From: Algoriphagus sp. A40 | Lineage (GTDB): Bacteria > Bacteroidota > Bacteroidia > Cytophagales > Cyclobacteriaceae | NCBI RefSeq assembly: GCF_002002735.1 | Contig: NZ_MUNY01000038.1 | Coordinates: 1 to 64,000 of the forward strand | Direction: 5' to 3' | DNA length: 64,000 bases | Shown here: piece after piece, positions 1 to 10,523 of the stretch | How the letters are laid out: every line of letters starts with the position of its first letter | How positions within the stretch are numbered: position 1 is the stretch's first letter | The notes under the pieces: generated by a model | The model's input: the letters and a program-made list of their open reading frames with translations, nothing else | What the model was told of the DNA's origin: nothing | Database searches by the model: none | Program-made: the position numbers and the translations under genes

Positions 1-65
1 AAAAAAAGAAATATGTTCTCAAGCTTGCAGCAGAAATGAATATGGAAGTATACCAGACAAAATAA
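1..65 (+). CDS. Possible 3' tail of an upstream gene (partial)
   Basis: The frame starting at base 3 is open to a TAA at 63-65. It encodes about 20 residues ending in a Lys/Glu-rich, helix-like tail (LAAEMNMEVYQTK). This would be the C-terminus of a plus-strand gene that starts left of the window. It is too short to assign a family, and a chance open frame cannot be excluded. Confidence 0.35.
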   Translation, partial: KKKYVLKLAAEMNMEVYQTK

Positions 66-361
66 ACATTCGATAATTGAATAAAATCAAAATAAATATT
101 ATCTCGTCATTGGTAGCGGAGTCGAAGTCTTCGGTATTCGAGATTCATCATTCGATGTTCGATATTTGAAGAATTTGAATAGTGAAAGCATAGGGATGAT
201 GTTTAAAAGTTTAAGATAGGTCAACCCAAATCAGAGCTTGTAATTCCCTGTTCGAGATTCGATATTTTGCAAACCAGAAACTTATCGCCAACCCAATCGC
301 AAGACAATTCAATCGTATTTCAAATCAGAAATCATATTTACTAAGTCCGAACCCGAATCAA
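66..361. other. AT-rich intergenic stretch with TTCGAGATTC repeats
   Basis: No gene is visible. Two related copies of a short motif occur at about 136-172 and 250-277. Both contain TTCGAGATTC followed by TTCGATATTT-like sequence. They look like dispersed intergenic repeat debris. No protein or RNA gene could be supported here. Confidence 0.4.
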
Positions 362-362
362 T

Positions 363-396
363 AAAAAAGCCACCCCGAAATTTCGAGGTGGCTTTT
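363..396 (-). terminator. Rho-independent terminator of the sugar-dehydrogenase gene
   Basis: GCCACC pairs with GGTGGC (369-374 with 387-392), with further pairing through CGAAATTTCG. On the minus strand the stem is followed by a run of six T. It lies 22 bases after the stop codon of the gene ending at 418. Confidence 0.8.
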
Positions 397-417
397 GGCT
401 TATAACACTTTCCCGAA

Positions 418-3400
418 TTATCTCGGATTGAATGTCATGTTGGCAAGGATAAAGGTACCGGGATCGCCTTCCCCGTTTTGCTTGGAAACAAAGTAGAGGT
501 TATGCAGCTTTCCGTCTGATTCACCGGTGATATTGATGGTGAATGGGGAATAGATCGGAGTGGCCTCATTCGGTCCGAGAGGTCTTTGTTTGAAAGTACC
601 TTCACCAACTTTGGTACCGGTAGGGCTGTCCAAATAAACTTCAAATACAAATTCCTGTGTTACCGGAGCGATGGATACAGTGACCACTGATATTGAACTG
701 ATTCCAGTGAGGTCAATATTTGGAAGGGAGAAGCTTCCCTGTCCTTTTGGAACCATCACCAAATTAGCTCCATCGTAACTCATGGACGAGTATTCCGCAA
801 AGTTGCCGGCATAGGTCATGTCCATGGAATTGTTGCTCAAGATAGTTGAACCTGAACCGGTCAACGGCTTGATGCTTTCACCGCCCTTATCTGTATAAGA
901 CGCTGACAGAACCAATACTCCGTTTGGAGCTGGAGCCTTGCCTTGGGTTGGATCCACAGTTCCTTTGGCTGGAAGAGAAGGCTTAGCCGCTTCTCTCAGT
1001 GAAAGGATATAAGTGACCAAAGCATTGGCGTCAGAGGCTTTCAGATCAGGATTTGCAGGCATAACCGTTTCTCCCCAAACTCCTCCGCCACCGGTTTTGA
1101 TCTTGTTGAGCAGGTAATCACGGTCTCTTTCGCTGTACTTTTTAGCTACTTCAGTATAGGCTGGCCCGATTGAGACCTCTGCTTCTTTGTGGCAGGTTTT
1201 ACAGGTCAATGATTGAACCAAGGCTTTTCCATTCATTGCCTCACTCATGATTTTGTGCCCCATGTCAGCCTCCGCTTTGTCCACTCCTTCGAGATAATCA
1301 GCAGATACAAACAGGGTGCTTAAGTCAGAGCCAGCATCAGGGTGATCCTCATCTGAAACGGATACCGAGTAAGCTACTTTTTTGCCTGGGAAATAGAAGG
1401 ATTTATTTCCTTCGATCAGGAAAGTCACCACTGGGGCAACGTTGCCTGAATAGACCGATACCGGTGCACTGACACCAGTCAATCCAGCTTGGTCAGCAGC
1501 GGTTACCTTGATTTCATATTCTCCAACTCCGTTGAAGGTATGGGTCAAGGTTGGTTCTGTGGTGGATTTGGTTTCACCGTTGCCCAAATCCCAGGTATAG
1601 GTCAAGGATTCTTTTTCAGGATCGGAAGAAGTTGCTGTGAAAGTCACAGTCAGAGGATTGGTGCCCGAAGTTTTGTCAACTGCAAGTGCAGAAACCACTG
1701 GAGCACGATTGCCTCCATTGAAATCGATTCTGGATAGACCTGAATCCGGGTTTTTGGAAAACCATCCATTTCCGTATTCAAGAATGTAGATTTTTCCGTC
1801 AGGACCCATTTCCATATCAATCAGCGCATTGAATTTAGTGCCAGGCATAAACGGCTCCATCTTGTCAAAATCACCGTTTTCTTTCATAGTAACCACTTTG
1901 ATCCAACCTCTGATCCATTCATAAATGAACAGTTTCCCATCAAAGTAATCCGGGAATCTGGTTTCGGTAGGATACATGTCGGAGTAATAAACCGGCCCAG
2001 CCATGGCATTTCTTCCTCCCGTTCCGACTTGAGGGAACTCAGGTGAAGCACCGTATGGATACCAAATAAATGCTGGCTGTACAGGAGGCAATTGCTTCAA
2101 ACCTGTATTGTTTGGTGAATTGTTGACAGGTCCGGCCAGGTCAAAGGCAGGGCCGATTTCCCCGGTTTCGTAATTGAATTCACGGTATTGGTAATTGTTT
2201 CCGATGGTATATGGCCAGCCAAAGTGCCCTGCTTTTCTTGCCTGATTGACTTCGTCGTAGCCCATAGGCCCTTTAAGATCCAAGGAATCATTTCTTGCGT
2301 CGGGCCCGACTTCACCCCAATAGAGGTAATTATTTTTTTGATCGACAGAGATTCTGTATGGGTTTCTCAGACCCTGTACAAAAATCTCCGGACGTGTTCC
2401 TTCTGTTCCGGTAGGATAAAGGTTTCCTTCAGGGATGGTATAGGTACCGTCCTCGGCAACTTTGATTCGGATGATTTTTCCTCTCAGATCATTAGAGTTG
2501 CCGGAGCTTCTTCGGGCATCCCATTGCTTTCTACCTTCTCTTCCGTCTAATGGGGCATAGCCGCTGAGTCTAAATTGGGAGTCATTTTGGTTGAAAGGTG
2601 TCGAGTTGTCTCCTGTGGAAAGGAAAAGGTTTCCGTCTTTGTCAAAGGCAATTGATCCACCGGTGTGGCAGCAAATTCCTCTTTGGGAGTAAAGCTCCAA
2701 AATTACTTTCTCGGAAGCCATATCCCAGACTCCGTCCTTAAATACAAATCGGGAAAGTCTGTTGATCTCTTGGTCTCCAGTAGGAGCATAATAGGCAAAC
2801 ACAAAATTGTTGGTGGCATAATTTGGATCTTTCTGGATACCCAGGAGACCCTCTTCAGCATTGACGCCTTTTACGTCGGTTTTCCAATACACATCCAGCT
2901 TGGCGACCTCTTTCAATTCCTGGGTTTCGTTGTCAAAAAGGAGAATTTCACCTCTTCTTTGCGCAACTAATATGTCAAGATCCGGAAGGATTGTCATTTC
3001 AACCGGTTCAGTAAACTGTCCGTAAGAAAGTGTGGTTTTGGTAAATCTGTTCTCTTCAGGGACACGCTTGGACTTTGCCTTTGTGTAATCAAGTGCCTCA
3101 TTTTCACCGATTGAATATTGGATTCCGGCAAGCAAATGCTTCAGGAAATCCTTTTCTTCAAAAGACTCATTGGTGTGGCCTCCACCGGTGTAATAAGCGC
3201 GGCCTCCGTCAAAATCATGATACCAGGCAATCGGGTGTTCGCCCATATCCATACCGCCCTGATAGGAAGCTTCGTCCAGCATCAGCAGTTTCTTGGTATC
3301 TGGGTTTACGTTTTTGTAGCTGTACCATTCGTCTGTCCTTTCCCAGCTGTCGGGCAAGAAGTCAACTGATGGATGTTTTTCACCAGTTTTGGTGATTTTT

Positions 3401-3861
3401 CCGGGCTGAACATTCGGATTCGGATCATTGATGCCCGGGTGGTCGGAGAAATAGCCACCGACCAGTCGGTTGTACCAACCCCATTCATATTCAGTATCAG
3501 CAGCGGCATGGATTCCCAAGAACCCCCCGCCGGACTGGATATAGCGCTCAAAATCAGCTTCCTGATATTGATTGAGGACATCTCCGGTAGTACTCAGGAA
3601 AATAACCGCAGCATACTGGGATAGATTTTCCTCGTTGATGTTTTCCGCATTTTTGGTGGTGTCCACCTCAAAGCCGTTTTCGGCTCCCAACTTCTGGATT
3701 GCGGCGATTCCAGCGGGAATTGATTCATGGTAAAATCCAGCTGTTTTGCTGAAAATCAGGACTTTTGGATTGCCTTCCCGCTTTTTTGAACAAGCAGAAA
3801 GGCCCAGTCCGATTACCAGCAACAACAGTAGCAGACTACGTAGGGTTTTGGGTAAATGCAT
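418..3861 (-). CDS. Multidomain lipoprotein: ThuA, PQQ-type sugar dehydrogenase, PKD, cytochrome c, C-terminal beta-sandwich
   Basis: A predicted 1147-residue exported lipoprotein; its signal peptide ends in LSAC with the lipid-bearing Cys near residue 24. Domains in order: ThuA-like glutamine-amidotransferase fold (about 30-250), glucose/sorbosone dehydrogenase beta-propeller (about 270-730), PKD domain (about 745-830), mono-haem cytochrome c (CKTCH near residue 886, probable Met ligand in VMPANP), and a C-terminal beta-sandwich resembling a carbohydrate-binding module (about 1010-1147). By family, the propeller would oxidise a sugar and pass electrons to the attached haem at the cell surface or in the periplasm. 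Substrate and cofactor are not visible. The gene has its own terminator. The architecture recurs in Bacteroidota. Domain assignment is secure; the physiological substrate is not. Confidence 0.88.
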   Translation of the reverse strand: MHLPKTLRSLLLLLLVIGLGLSACSKKREGNPKVLIFSKTAGFYHESIPAGIAAIQKLGAENGFEVDTTKNAENINEENLSQYAAVIFLSTTGDVLNQYQEADFERYIQSGGGFLGIHAAADTEYEWGWYNRLVGGYFSDHPGINDPNPNVQPGKITKTGEKHPSVDFLPDSWERTDEWYSYKNVNPDTKKLLMLDEASYQGGMDMGEHPIAWYHDFDGGRAYYTGGGHTNESFEEKDFLKHLLAGIQYSIGENEALDYTKAKSKRVPEENRFTKTTLSYGQFTEPVEMTILPDLDILVAQRRGEILLFDNETQELKEVAKLDVYWKTDVKGVNAEEGLLGIQKDPNYATNNFVFAYYAPTGDQEINRLSRFVFKDGVWDMASEKVILELYSQRGICCHTGGSIAFDKDGNLFLSTGDNSTPFNQNDSQFRLSGYAPLDGREGRKQWDARRSSGNSNDLRGKIIRIKVAEDGTYTIPEGNLYPTGTEGTRPEIFVQGLRNPYRISVDQKNNYLYWGEVGPDARNDSLDLKGPMGYDEVNQARKAGHFGWPYTIGNNYQYREFNYETGEIGPAFDLAGPVNNSPNNTGLKQLPPVQPAFIWYPYGASPEFPQVGTGGRNAMAGPVYYSDMYPTETRFPDYFDGKLFIYEWIRGWIKVVTMKENGDFDKMEPFMPGTKFNALIDMEMGPDGKIYILEYGNGWFSKNPDSGLSRIDFNGGNRAPVVSALAVDKTSGTNPLTVTFTATSSDPEKESLTYTWDLGNGETKSTTEPTLTHTFNGVGEYEIKVTAADQAGLTGVSAPVSVYSGNVAPVVTFLIEGNKSFYFPGKKVAYSVSVSDEDHPDAGSDLSTLFVSADYLEGVDKAEADMGHKIMSEAMNGKALVQSLTCKTCHKEAEVSIGPAYTEVAKKYSERDRDYLLNKIKTGGGGVWGETVMPANPDLKASDANALVTYILSLREAAKPSLPAKGTVDPTQGKAPAPNGVLVLSASYTDKGGESIKPLTGSGSTILSNNSMDMTYAGNFAEYSSMSYDGANLVMVPKGQGSFSLPNIDLTGISSISVVTVSIAPVTQEFVFEVYLDSPTGTKVGEGTFKQRPLGPNEATPIYSPFTINITGESDGKLHNLYFVSKQNGEGDPGTFILANMTFNPR

Positions 3862-3957
3862 ATGGGTTTGAAATTTTTGGGAAAATAGGTAAAAATTGAA
3901 GACGCTAGGATAAGTGTCTGAAATTCGGATGTTTTTCAGGATGAATATTCTGAAAAA

Positions 3958-5124
3958 CTAATCCGCTAATGATATTTCTTCTAAAATTGAACTGCCTGAG
4001 CCGATCTTTACAGGAATAAAATCGGGAATGATACCGAATTTTTCCAAGTAGGCAGCTTCAATTTTCTTTTCAAAAATTGCGATTTCGGATGTTTTCACCA
4101 AGTTGAGCGTGCAGCCTCCAAAGCCACCACCCATCATTCGCGAACCCAACACTCCGTCGATTTTCCAGGAAGTTTCAGCCAGAAAATCCAACTCCTCGCA
4201 ACTCACTTCATAGTCTTTGCTCAGACTTGCATGTGAGGCTTTCAAAAGAGTGCCAAAGGTTTGCAGTTCACCTGATTTTAAAGCCTTGCCTGCCAAGTGA
4301 ACCCTGGCGATCTCAGTGATCAGGTGTTTGGCTTTTGGATATAATTCTGCAGGCAACAGGTTTTCCACTTTTTCCAAGTCCTCCAAAGGGATGTCTCTGA
4401 GGGTTTTTATTCCTGGATAGTGTTTGGCTAAGATCCGAACACTTTCCTCGCAGGCTTCTCTTCGTTTGTTGTAGGCAGTATCCGCAAGGGAATGCTTCAC
4501 TTTGGAATTCACCAGAATCAGCGAATATTCTCCAAATTCTGCCGGAACTTCCTCGTGGGAATTGCTACGGCAGTCGAGCAAAAGCGCTTTTCCCTTGACT
4601 CCAAAAGCAGAGGCATATTGATCCATGATACCGCATTTGACTCCGGCAAAAAGGTGTTCTGATTTTTGTCCGTATAGCGCGATCGATTTTTTGGGAACTT
4701 GGAATCCAAAGAGACCGGAAATGGAAGTGCCGATTGCTACTGATAGTGCTGCCGAGGAGGAAAGGCCCGAACCGACTGGAATATTCCCTCCGATGACCAT
4801 ATCAAACCCCGTGATTTGGTAACCGGCTTGCTGGAGCAAAGCCACCATACCCATGACGTAAGTCGCCCAATGTCCTTTTTTGGGAGAAAAAGCATCCAAT
4901 TCAAATGAAAATTCCTGATCAAAATCCAATGAATAAAGTCTGCAAACAGTCAGCCCGTTTTTCTGAATTGCAACCCAAATTCCCTGCTCTACAGCTGCTG
5001 GAAAGACAAATCCCTCCTGATAATCCGTATGCTCACCGATCAGGTTGATCCGGCCGGGGGCAAAGGCAAGAAGTGGAACGGTCGAAAAATGAGATTGGAA
5101 AGTTTGGGTTATTGTAGTTTGCAT
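3958..5124 (-). CDS. galK: Galactokinase
   Basis: A 388-residue GHMP-family kinase that phosphorylates galactose to galactose-1-phosphate with ATP (Leloir pathway, cytoplasm). It has the galactokinase signature GRINLIGEHTDY near residue 25, the ATP-binding Gly/Ser motif PVGSGLSSSAAL and the C-terminal GGGFGGC motif. Its length matches the family. The LacI-type regulator at 5219-6250 lies upstream on the same strand with a 94-base gap, which suggests sugar-controlled expression. No galactose mutarotase, GalT or transporter is adjacent. Confidence 0.96.
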   Translation of the reverse strand: MQTTITQTFQSHFSTVPLLAFAPGRINLIGEHTDYQEGFVFPAAVEQGIWVAIQKNGLTVCRLYSLDFDQEFSFELDAFSPKKGHWATYVMGMVALLQQAGYQITGFDMVIGGNIPVGSGLSSSAALSVAIGTSISGLFGFQVPKKSIALYGQKSEHLFAGVKCGIMDQYASAFGVKGKALLLDCRSNSHEEVPAEFGEYSLILVNSKVKHSLADTAYNKRREACEESVRILAKHYPGIKTLRDIPLEDLEKVENLLPAELYPKAKHLITEIARVHLAGKALKSGELQTFGTLLKASHASLSKDYEVSCEELDFLAETSWKIDGVLGSRMMGGGFGGCTLNLVKTSEIAIFEKKIEAAYLEKFGIIPDFIPVKIGSGSSILEEISLAD

Positions 5125-5218
5125 ATAAAAGAGGTACCGGTAAGTTGTTAGTAGTAAGTGGTAAAATGAGTTTGGATACTACTTACCACATATTATTTAC
5201 TACTTACATTCATTAAAA

Positions 5219-6250
5219 TCACTTTGTCTGAAAATGCTGCGAGGATCTGCGCGGCACAAGCGTAGTTTCGAGAACAATGGAGATAGGGTCTTCAGAGGCG
5301 ATTCCGTCGAGCTGATCGAGCAGGTGACTCACAGCTAATTTTCCCATCTCATAGCCAGGCTGAGCCACCGTGGTGAGTGGGGGCTCCACAACTGCCGCGG
5401 TTGGGTTGTTTGTAAATCCAGCCAAAGCCATGTCTTCGGGGATTTTGATTCCCATGGATTTCCATTGGGTTAGCACATCCACGGCAACCGGATCTATCAT
5501 ACAAAAAACAGCATCCGGTCTAGGTCGCATTTCAACAATTTCTTTGGCTACTTTGATATTTCCTTCTGTGGTCAGATCGGTGAATTTGATCAGGGAATTA
5601 TCCTGATGAACCCCAAATTCCGCCAGGGCATTTAAGTAGCCTTCTTTTCTTTTTTTGGAAATATAGAGGTCCTCCGGGCCTGACACATAGACAATGCGTC
5701 TGTTTTTCCCTTCGAGTAAATGCTTGACTACTTGATAGGCTCCCCCAACGTCATTGAAAGTGACTTTGGAAACGGGGATTTCCTCATTAACCCTGTCGAA
5801 AAGCACGAAGTTGATCTCTCTGTTGTAGAGTTCGTACAGGTGGTCAAACTGATTGGTCTCCCGGCTGAGTGAGATAAGGAGCCCGTCCACCTGGCTGGAA
5901 ACCAATGCACGGATATTGGCTTTTTCCTGTTCCAGAGATTCGTTGGACTGGCAGATCATGACATTGTAGCCACGTTTGTTTGCAGCATCTTGGATTCCGC
6001 TTATACAGGATGCAAAAAAGTGGGAGGTGATTTCCGGTACGATCACCCCAAGGGTTTTTGAACGGCTGATCCGGAGACTTTGAGCCAAAAGATTGGGCTG
6101 GTAATTCATCTCCTTGGCCATCTCTACGATCTTTCGTTTGGTCTCAGGATGCAATTCCGGGGAATCTTTCAGTGCCCTGGAAATAGTAGAAACTGACACG
6201 CCAAGTTTTTTGGCGATTTCTTTCATCGTAATCTGATGACCTTTTTTCAT
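5219..6250 (-). CDS. LacI/GalR-family transcriptional regulator
   Basis: A 343-residue regulator. The N-terminal helix-turn-helix (TMKEIAKKLGVSVSTISRAL, residues 8-27) is the LacI signature. The periplasmic-binding-protein-like sugar-sensing core follows (about 60-335). It is expected to bind operator DNA as a dimer and respond to a sugar. Being just upstream of galK on the same strand, galactose metabolism is a plausible target, but this is inference. The 94-base gap to galK contains related AGTAGTAAGTGG and TACTACTTACCAC segments that could form a structure or serve as operator sequence. Confidence 0.93.
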   Translation of the reverse strand: MKKGHQITMKEIAKKLGVSVSTISRALKDSPELHPETKRKIVEMAKEMNYQPNLLAQSLRISRSKTLGVIVPEITSHFFASCISGIQDAANKRGYNVMICQSNESLEQEKANIRALVSSQVDGLLISLSRETNQFDHLYELYNREINFVLFDRVNEEIPVSKVTFNDVGGAYQVVKHLLEGKNRRIVYVSGPEDLYISKKRKEGYLNALAEFGVHQDNSLIKFTDLTTEGNIKVAKEIVEMRPRPDAVFCMIDPVAVDVLTQWKSMGIKIPEDMALAGFTNNPTAAVVEPPLTTVAQPGYEMGKLAVSHLLDQLDGIASEDPISIVLETTLVPRRSSQHFQTK

Positions 6251-6324
6251 GATAATGCTTATCCTTTTCTAAAGCCTGCAATCGTATGCATTTGCCCAAA
6301 TTGCAAAATACTTTAGAATTATTG

Positions 6325-7305
6325 CTATTCCTGATAAACTGTAAATAAAACAGTTTCCCCGACTGCACGCAAAGTGCGCGGATCAATCAGTTCCATGTTG
6401 TCCTTGTGAGTGTGGTGATAATGTCCAAATCCGAAGTCAGGTGAAAACTCGATGATGTCGATCATGGGGATTCCTGCATTGGCATTGACAAATGCGTGAT
6501 CATCCAAGATTTCAGGGGAATCTTTTTGGATGAAAAAGTCAGAAAATCCCAGGCTTGAGGCATTGGACCAAACTTTTGAAACAACCCCGCTGGCGTACTG
6601 CCTGGAATACCCTTCCCGGTAGAATTTGGCATTTTTTCCACCCACCAAATCCACCAAAATCCCATAATAGGCAGAGTAATTCGGAATGTGCTTGTTTTTG
6701 GACCAATACTGAGAACCATGGCACCACCAAAATTCCTGGGCGTTGTTTCGTGTCCTTGCTTTTTCCGGCTCACCGTCATCTTCTCCGTCAAAGAGGATGA
6801 TGTCTATTCCCACATCAGGCTTGAGTTCCTGAGAGGCTATGGTTCTGGCTATTTCCAGTAAAACTCCCACTCCTGAACCTCCGTCATTTGCTCCGTCAAT
6901 TGGATCATTGAGTCGTTCAGTGTCTTTGTCGGCGATTCTCCGGGTATCCCAATGTGCCGCCAAAAGTACTCGCTTGGTTGCTTGGGGATTGTAGGAAGCG
7001 ATAACATTGCTCAGATCCCAAGTTAAACCATCGTAGGTTTTAGCCTGAAAGTCCTGGGTTTGCACACTCCATCCGTAGCTTTCCAACTTAGAAATCATCC
7101 AATTTTGGGTGTCGGAATGGCCTTTGGTACCGGGGACACGTGGACCAAAATCCACCTGCTTCTGAACAAAAGCGTAAGCGGAATCTGCATTGAACGCCGG
7201 ATAGGGCTTGGTGACAACTTCCTCAACGACCGTTTCGGTGGCTTTTTCCCCAGAACAAGCCCAGGCAAAAACCAACAGCCCAACCAGCCAAAATCTATTC
7301 TTCAT
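6325..7305 (-). CDS. M28-family lipoprotein, glutaminyl-peptide cyclotransferase-like
   Basis: An exported zinc-dependent enzyme; the lipobox Cys follows LVFAWA in the signal peptide. M28 metal-ligand motifs are present: AAHWDTR, an Asp in DGANDGGSG and an acidic FDGEDDGEP segment. Within M28 the pattern and length (326 residues) fit glutaminyl-cyclase-like proteins, which form N-terminal pyroglutamate, better than broad aminopeptidases. I chose the ATG at 7305 because the signal peptide then starts MKNRFW; an in-frame ATG at 7317 is also possible. The start overlaps the end of cysS by 11 bases, so the two are probably co-transcribed. Aminopeptidase activity remains an alternative. Confidence 0.85.
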   Translation of the reverse strand: MKNRFWLVGLLVFAWACSGEKATETVVEEVVTKPYPAFNADSAYAFVQKQVDFGPRVPGTKGHSDTQNWMISKLESYGWSVQTQDFQAKTYDGLTWDLSNVIASYNPQATKRVLLAAHWDTRRIADKDTERLNDPIDGANDGGSGVGVLLEIARTIASQELKPDVGIDIILFDGEDDGEPEKARTRNNAQEFWWCHGSQYWSKNKHIPNYSAYYGILVDLVGGKNAKFYREGYSRQYASGVVSKVWSNASSLGFSDFFIQKDSPEILDDHAFVNANAGIPMIDIIEFSPDFGFGHYHHTHKDNMELIDPRTLRAVGETVLFTVYQE

Positions 7306-8788
7306 ACGCCCAATCAATTTTTTCTTTCATGTCTTTGACCACAAAACCCATTTCCTTCAGTCCAGCCCTGATTTCATCCACTTTGGCATAATCACGGGCC
7401 GTTTTAGCTTCGGCATAGAGCTTCAGCAGCAAATCCAGCATGGTGTTTTGCACATCACTTTTCTCCTCAATCAAACCCAAAATATCCTCTACAAAAGTGA
7501 TGAAAGTATCCTTCAGTTTGGCAAAAGCCTCTTGCCCCAACACTGCTGATGCCAGCTGTCCGGTGAAGATGGAGTTGATTTTTTTCAACAGGTTAAAGAG
7601 ATGACCAATCGCCTGCGCGGTGTTGAAGTCATCATCCATTGCCCGATAGGCGGCAGTGATGCTTTGTTCGATCTGCTTGACCTGCTCGGTATCAATTGTT
7701 ACTTCGGTATTTGGATTGAATTCCAAAGACTTGGCGATTCTCAATCCATTGATGAGTTTTTTATAGCCTTTTTGGGCAGCTTTCAAGGCTTCATTGGAGA
7801 AGTCCAAGGTGGATCGATAATGCGCAGTGAGCATAAAATATCGAATCGTCATCGGACTATAGGCCTGCTCCAGCAGCTTGTGGTTGCCGGTGAAAAGCTC
7901 CTGAAGATTGATGAAATTCCCCAATGACTTGCCCATCTTCTGCCCGTTGATGGTGATCATGTTGTTGTGCATCCAGTATTTGGCCGGATCGTGGTGATTG
8001 CAGGCATTACCCTGGGCGATTTCGGCTTCGTGATGGGGGAAAAGCAAATCCATTCCACCGCCGTGAATGTCGAAACTTGTTCCCAAATATTTGGAACTCA
8101 TGGCTGTACACTCGATGTGCCAGCCCGGAAAACCCATTCCCCAGGGCGACTCCCACTTCATGAGATGCTCAGGAGATGCATTTTTCCAAAGGGCAAAATC
8201 AGCTGCGTTTCGCTTTTCATCCTGTCCATCCAATGCTCGGCTACCGCTCATCAAGTCATCCAATACCCGTCCGGAGAGCTTGCCGTAGTTGTAGGTCTCA
8301 TTGTATTTGAGCACATCGAAGTACACCGAACCGTCCACCACGTAGGCTAATCCTTCCTTCAATATAGCCTCAGTCAGGGCAATCTGCTCAGGAATATGTC
8401 CTGTTGCCCGAGGTTCGATACTGGGTTTCCAAGTGTTCAGTAAAGCCATATCCCGGTGATAGGTGTCCGTGTATTGTTGGGCCACTTCCATGGGTTCGAG
8501 TTGCTCGAGCTTGGCCTTTTTGGCGATTTTGTCTTCTCCTTCATCCGCATCGCCTTGGAGGTGACCAACGTCGGTAATGTTTCGGACATACCTTACCCGA
8601 TAACCCAAATGGGTAAGGTAGCGGTTGACCGTATCAAAAGTGACGGCAGGACGGCCGTGCCCAAGGTGTGCATCTCCATAGACGGTAGGTCCGCAGACAT
8701 ACATGCCCACAAAGGGCGGATTGATGGGTTGGAAATCTTCCTTCTGTCGGGAAAGGGTGTTGTATAGCTTGAGCTGATGAGATTTCAT
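7295..8788 (-). CDS. cysS: Cysteinyl-tRNA synthetase
   Basis: Class I synthetase that charges tRNA-Cys. The HIGH-type motif appears as HLGHG after CGPTVYGDA near residue 30. The zinc-site segment [10 protein letters not shown] and the [13 protein letters not shown] motif are present, and the KMSKS loop reads KMGKSLGN. Its length (497 residues from the ATG at 8788) is normal. An in-frame ATG four codons earlier at 8800 is possible. It overlaps the start of the downstream M28 gene. Confidence 0.97.
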   Translation of the reverse strand: MKSHQLKLYNTLSRQKEDFQPINPPFVGMYVCGPTVYGDAHLGHGRPAVTFDTVNRYLTHLGYRVRYVRNITDVGHLQGDADEGEDKIAKKAKLEQLEPMEVAQQYTDTYHRDMALLNTWKPSIEPRATGHIPEQIALTEAILKEGLAYVVDGSVYFDVLKYNETYNYGKLSGRVLDDLMSGSRALDGQDEKRNAADFALWKNASPEHLMKWESPWGMGFPGWHIECTAMSSKYLGTSFDIHGGGMDLLFPHHEAEIAQGNACNHHDPAKYWMHNNMITINGQKMGKSLGNFINLQELFTGNHKLLEQAYSPMTIRYFMLTAHYRSTLDFSNEALKAAQKGYKKLINGLRIAKSLEFNPNTEVTIDTEQVKQIEQSITAAYRAMDDDFNTAQAIGHLFNLLKKINSIFTGQLASAVLGQEAFAKLKDTFITFVEDILGLIEEKSDVQNTMLDLLLKLYAEAKTARDYAKVDEIRAGLKEMGFVVKDMKEKIDWAYEE

Positions 8789-8917
8789 GGATAGAATCAA
8801 GACGCTAGAGTCAAGAACCTAGAACCGGAAATGTCCGGTTTGGGTTCGGACTGCAAAATAGGGGATTCGGGCGGGGAAATGAAAGGGTAGCGGGGATTAG
8901 CTTTTGGATGGAAATTT

Positions 8918-8925
8918 TATCTTTG
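8918..8925 (+). promoter_or_regulatory. Bacteroidota -7 promoter element (TATCTTTG)
   Basis: TATCTTTG matches the TAnnTTTG -7 consensus of the primary Bacteroidota sigma factor. It lies 30 bases before the ATG of the GH43 gene, a reasonable leader length. No convincing -33 TTTG was found at the usual spacing. Confidence 0.5.
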
Positions 8926-8955
8926 ACGACTAACCCATAACCTAAGTGGATTTTT

Positions 8956-10494
8956 ATGATAAAAGTAATTCGCAGCTTCCACCTTTTGTTTTCTTTCGCG
9001 TTTTTGTTGGCCTTTGGTTTTGCCTGTTCCCAGCCAGAGAAAGTTGAAATTATCCAAGAGCAAGTCATTCCCGGCGAGCTTCCTGACCCAACACTTATTG
9101 AAGTTGATGGAGTCTACTATGCCAGCGGTTCTTCCAATGCCTGGGGGCCTTATTATCCGATTTACCAGTCCAAGGATTTGAAAAACTGGACTTTTGTGGA
9201 TTATGTCTTTCGGGAAAAGCCGGACTGGACGATCAACAGCTTTTGGGCGCCCGAGCTTTTTTACAAGGACGGGACTTTCTATTGCTACTATACTGCGAAG
9301 CGAAAGGACGGAGTTTCCTGCATCGGTGTGGCTTCGACAAAGGATTTGAAAAAAGGGTTTGAGGACCATGGCGTGCTTATCGAATGGGGGAATGAGGCGA
9401 TTGACGCCTTTGTCAACCAGCAAGGGGAGGATTTGTACATCACCTGGAAAGCCTATGGTTTGACCGAAGGGAAGCCCATTACACTTTTAGGTTCCAAGCT
9501 GAGCAAAGACGGACTATCGCTGGAAGGAGAGGCATTTGAAGTCTTGACAGCGGAAGCTGATACCTGGGAACAAGGCGGGATTGAGGGACAGACGATTCTG
9601 GAGCGGGATGGCTATCTCTACATGATTTATTCTGGAAACGCCTGTTGCGGTGCCAATTGCGATTATCAGGTCGGAGTCGCCCGAGCCAAAACCATGGAAG
9701 GTTCTTGGGAAAAATATGCCGGAAATCCGATTCTCAAAGGAAATGAAGATTGGAAATGTCCAGGTCATGGCACGGCGATTCAGACGGGAGACGACTGGTT
9801 TTACCTCTACCATGCTTATCCTACACAAGGATTTCCAAACCTGGGAAGATCGGCTTTGCTCAGCCAGATTGCTTGGGATGAGGAGACGGGCTGGCCTCAG
9901 TTCTCTGCCAATTCCCAGCTTGGGAGTGGAGAGATCATGGGAAGTGATTTTATCGATGAGTTCGATGGAAAAGCACTTGACCCGAACTGGAGATTTGATG
10001 TGGAGGCAGGCAATGCAACTGCGAAAATTGAAGGTGGGAACTTGATTTTGAGCTCGGATTCTTCGGCTTATCCGGCCTTCTTGGGAGTCAATCCAGAGAA
10101 AGCCGATGCAGAATTCCAAACTCAAGTTTCGGGTAAAAGTGATGTGCTACGAAGTTTGACTTTTTATGTGACCAAAGACAATAGCCTTGGCTTGGGAATT
10201 CAGGGAGATTCCCTGGTGCTTTGGAAAGTAACGAAAGGAGATTTTCAGATTTTAGGGAAACAAGCAGTTGGCACTTCATCCGGAATTCACCTGAAAGCCA
10301 TGATGACTGACGGGAAGCAATTTCAGTTTTCCTTCAGTCTCGATGGGCAAACTTGGGAAAACATAGGCGCCGAAGTAAATGGAGACAATCTGGCTTGGTG
10401 GTCTTGGGGGATGAAGGCCGGGGTGTCCGTGAAATCGGATGGAATTTCAGCGGATCGAAAAAGCAGTTTTGGGGAGTTTTCGGTGAGGTATTAG
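8956..10494 (+). CDS. GH43-family glycoside hydrolase lipoprotein
   Basis: A 512-residue secreted lipoprotein (signal peptide ending FGFACSQ). The five-bladed GH43 propeller occupies about residues 30-330: the general-base Asp is in LPDPTLIEVDG, a probable pKa-modulating Asp in EAIDAFVNQ and the acid Glu in GGIEGQTI. Residues about 335-512 form a jelly-roll module like the C-terminal domain of beta-xylosidases. GH43 enzymes release xylose or arabinose from plant xylan or arabinan; the exact linkage cannot be read from sequence. The gene stands alone, diverging from cysS, with no SusC/SusD pair nearby. A GH10 xylanase lies 9 kb downstream. Confidence 0.9.
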   Translation: MIKVIRSFHLLFSFAFLLAFGFACSQPEKVEIIQEQVIPGELPDPTLIEVDGVYYASGSSNAWGPYYPIYQSKDLKNWTFVDYVFREKPDWTINSFWAPELFYKDGTFYCYYTAKRKDGVSCIGVASTKDLKKGFEDHGVLIEWGNEAIDAFVNQQGEDLYITWKAYGLTEGKPITLLGSKLSKDGLSLEGEAFEVLTAEADTWEQGGIEGQTILERDGYLYMIYSGNACCGANCDYQVGVARAKTMEGSWEKYAGNPILKGNEDWKCPGHGTAIQTGDDWFYLYHAYPTQGFPNLGRSALLSQIAWDEETGWPQFSANSQLGSGEIMGSDFIDEFDGKALDPNWRFDVEAGNATAKIEGGNLILSSDSSAYPAFLGVNPEKADAEFQTQVSGKSDVLRSLTFYVTKDNSLGLGIQGDSLVLWKVTKGDFQILGKQAVGTSSGIHLKAMMTDGKQFQFSFSLDGQTWENIGAEVNGDNLAWWSWGMKAGVSVKSDGISADRKSSFGEFSVRY

Positions 10495-10523
10495 GCAGAT
10501 GAAATTGGATATTTTCTGGTGCA

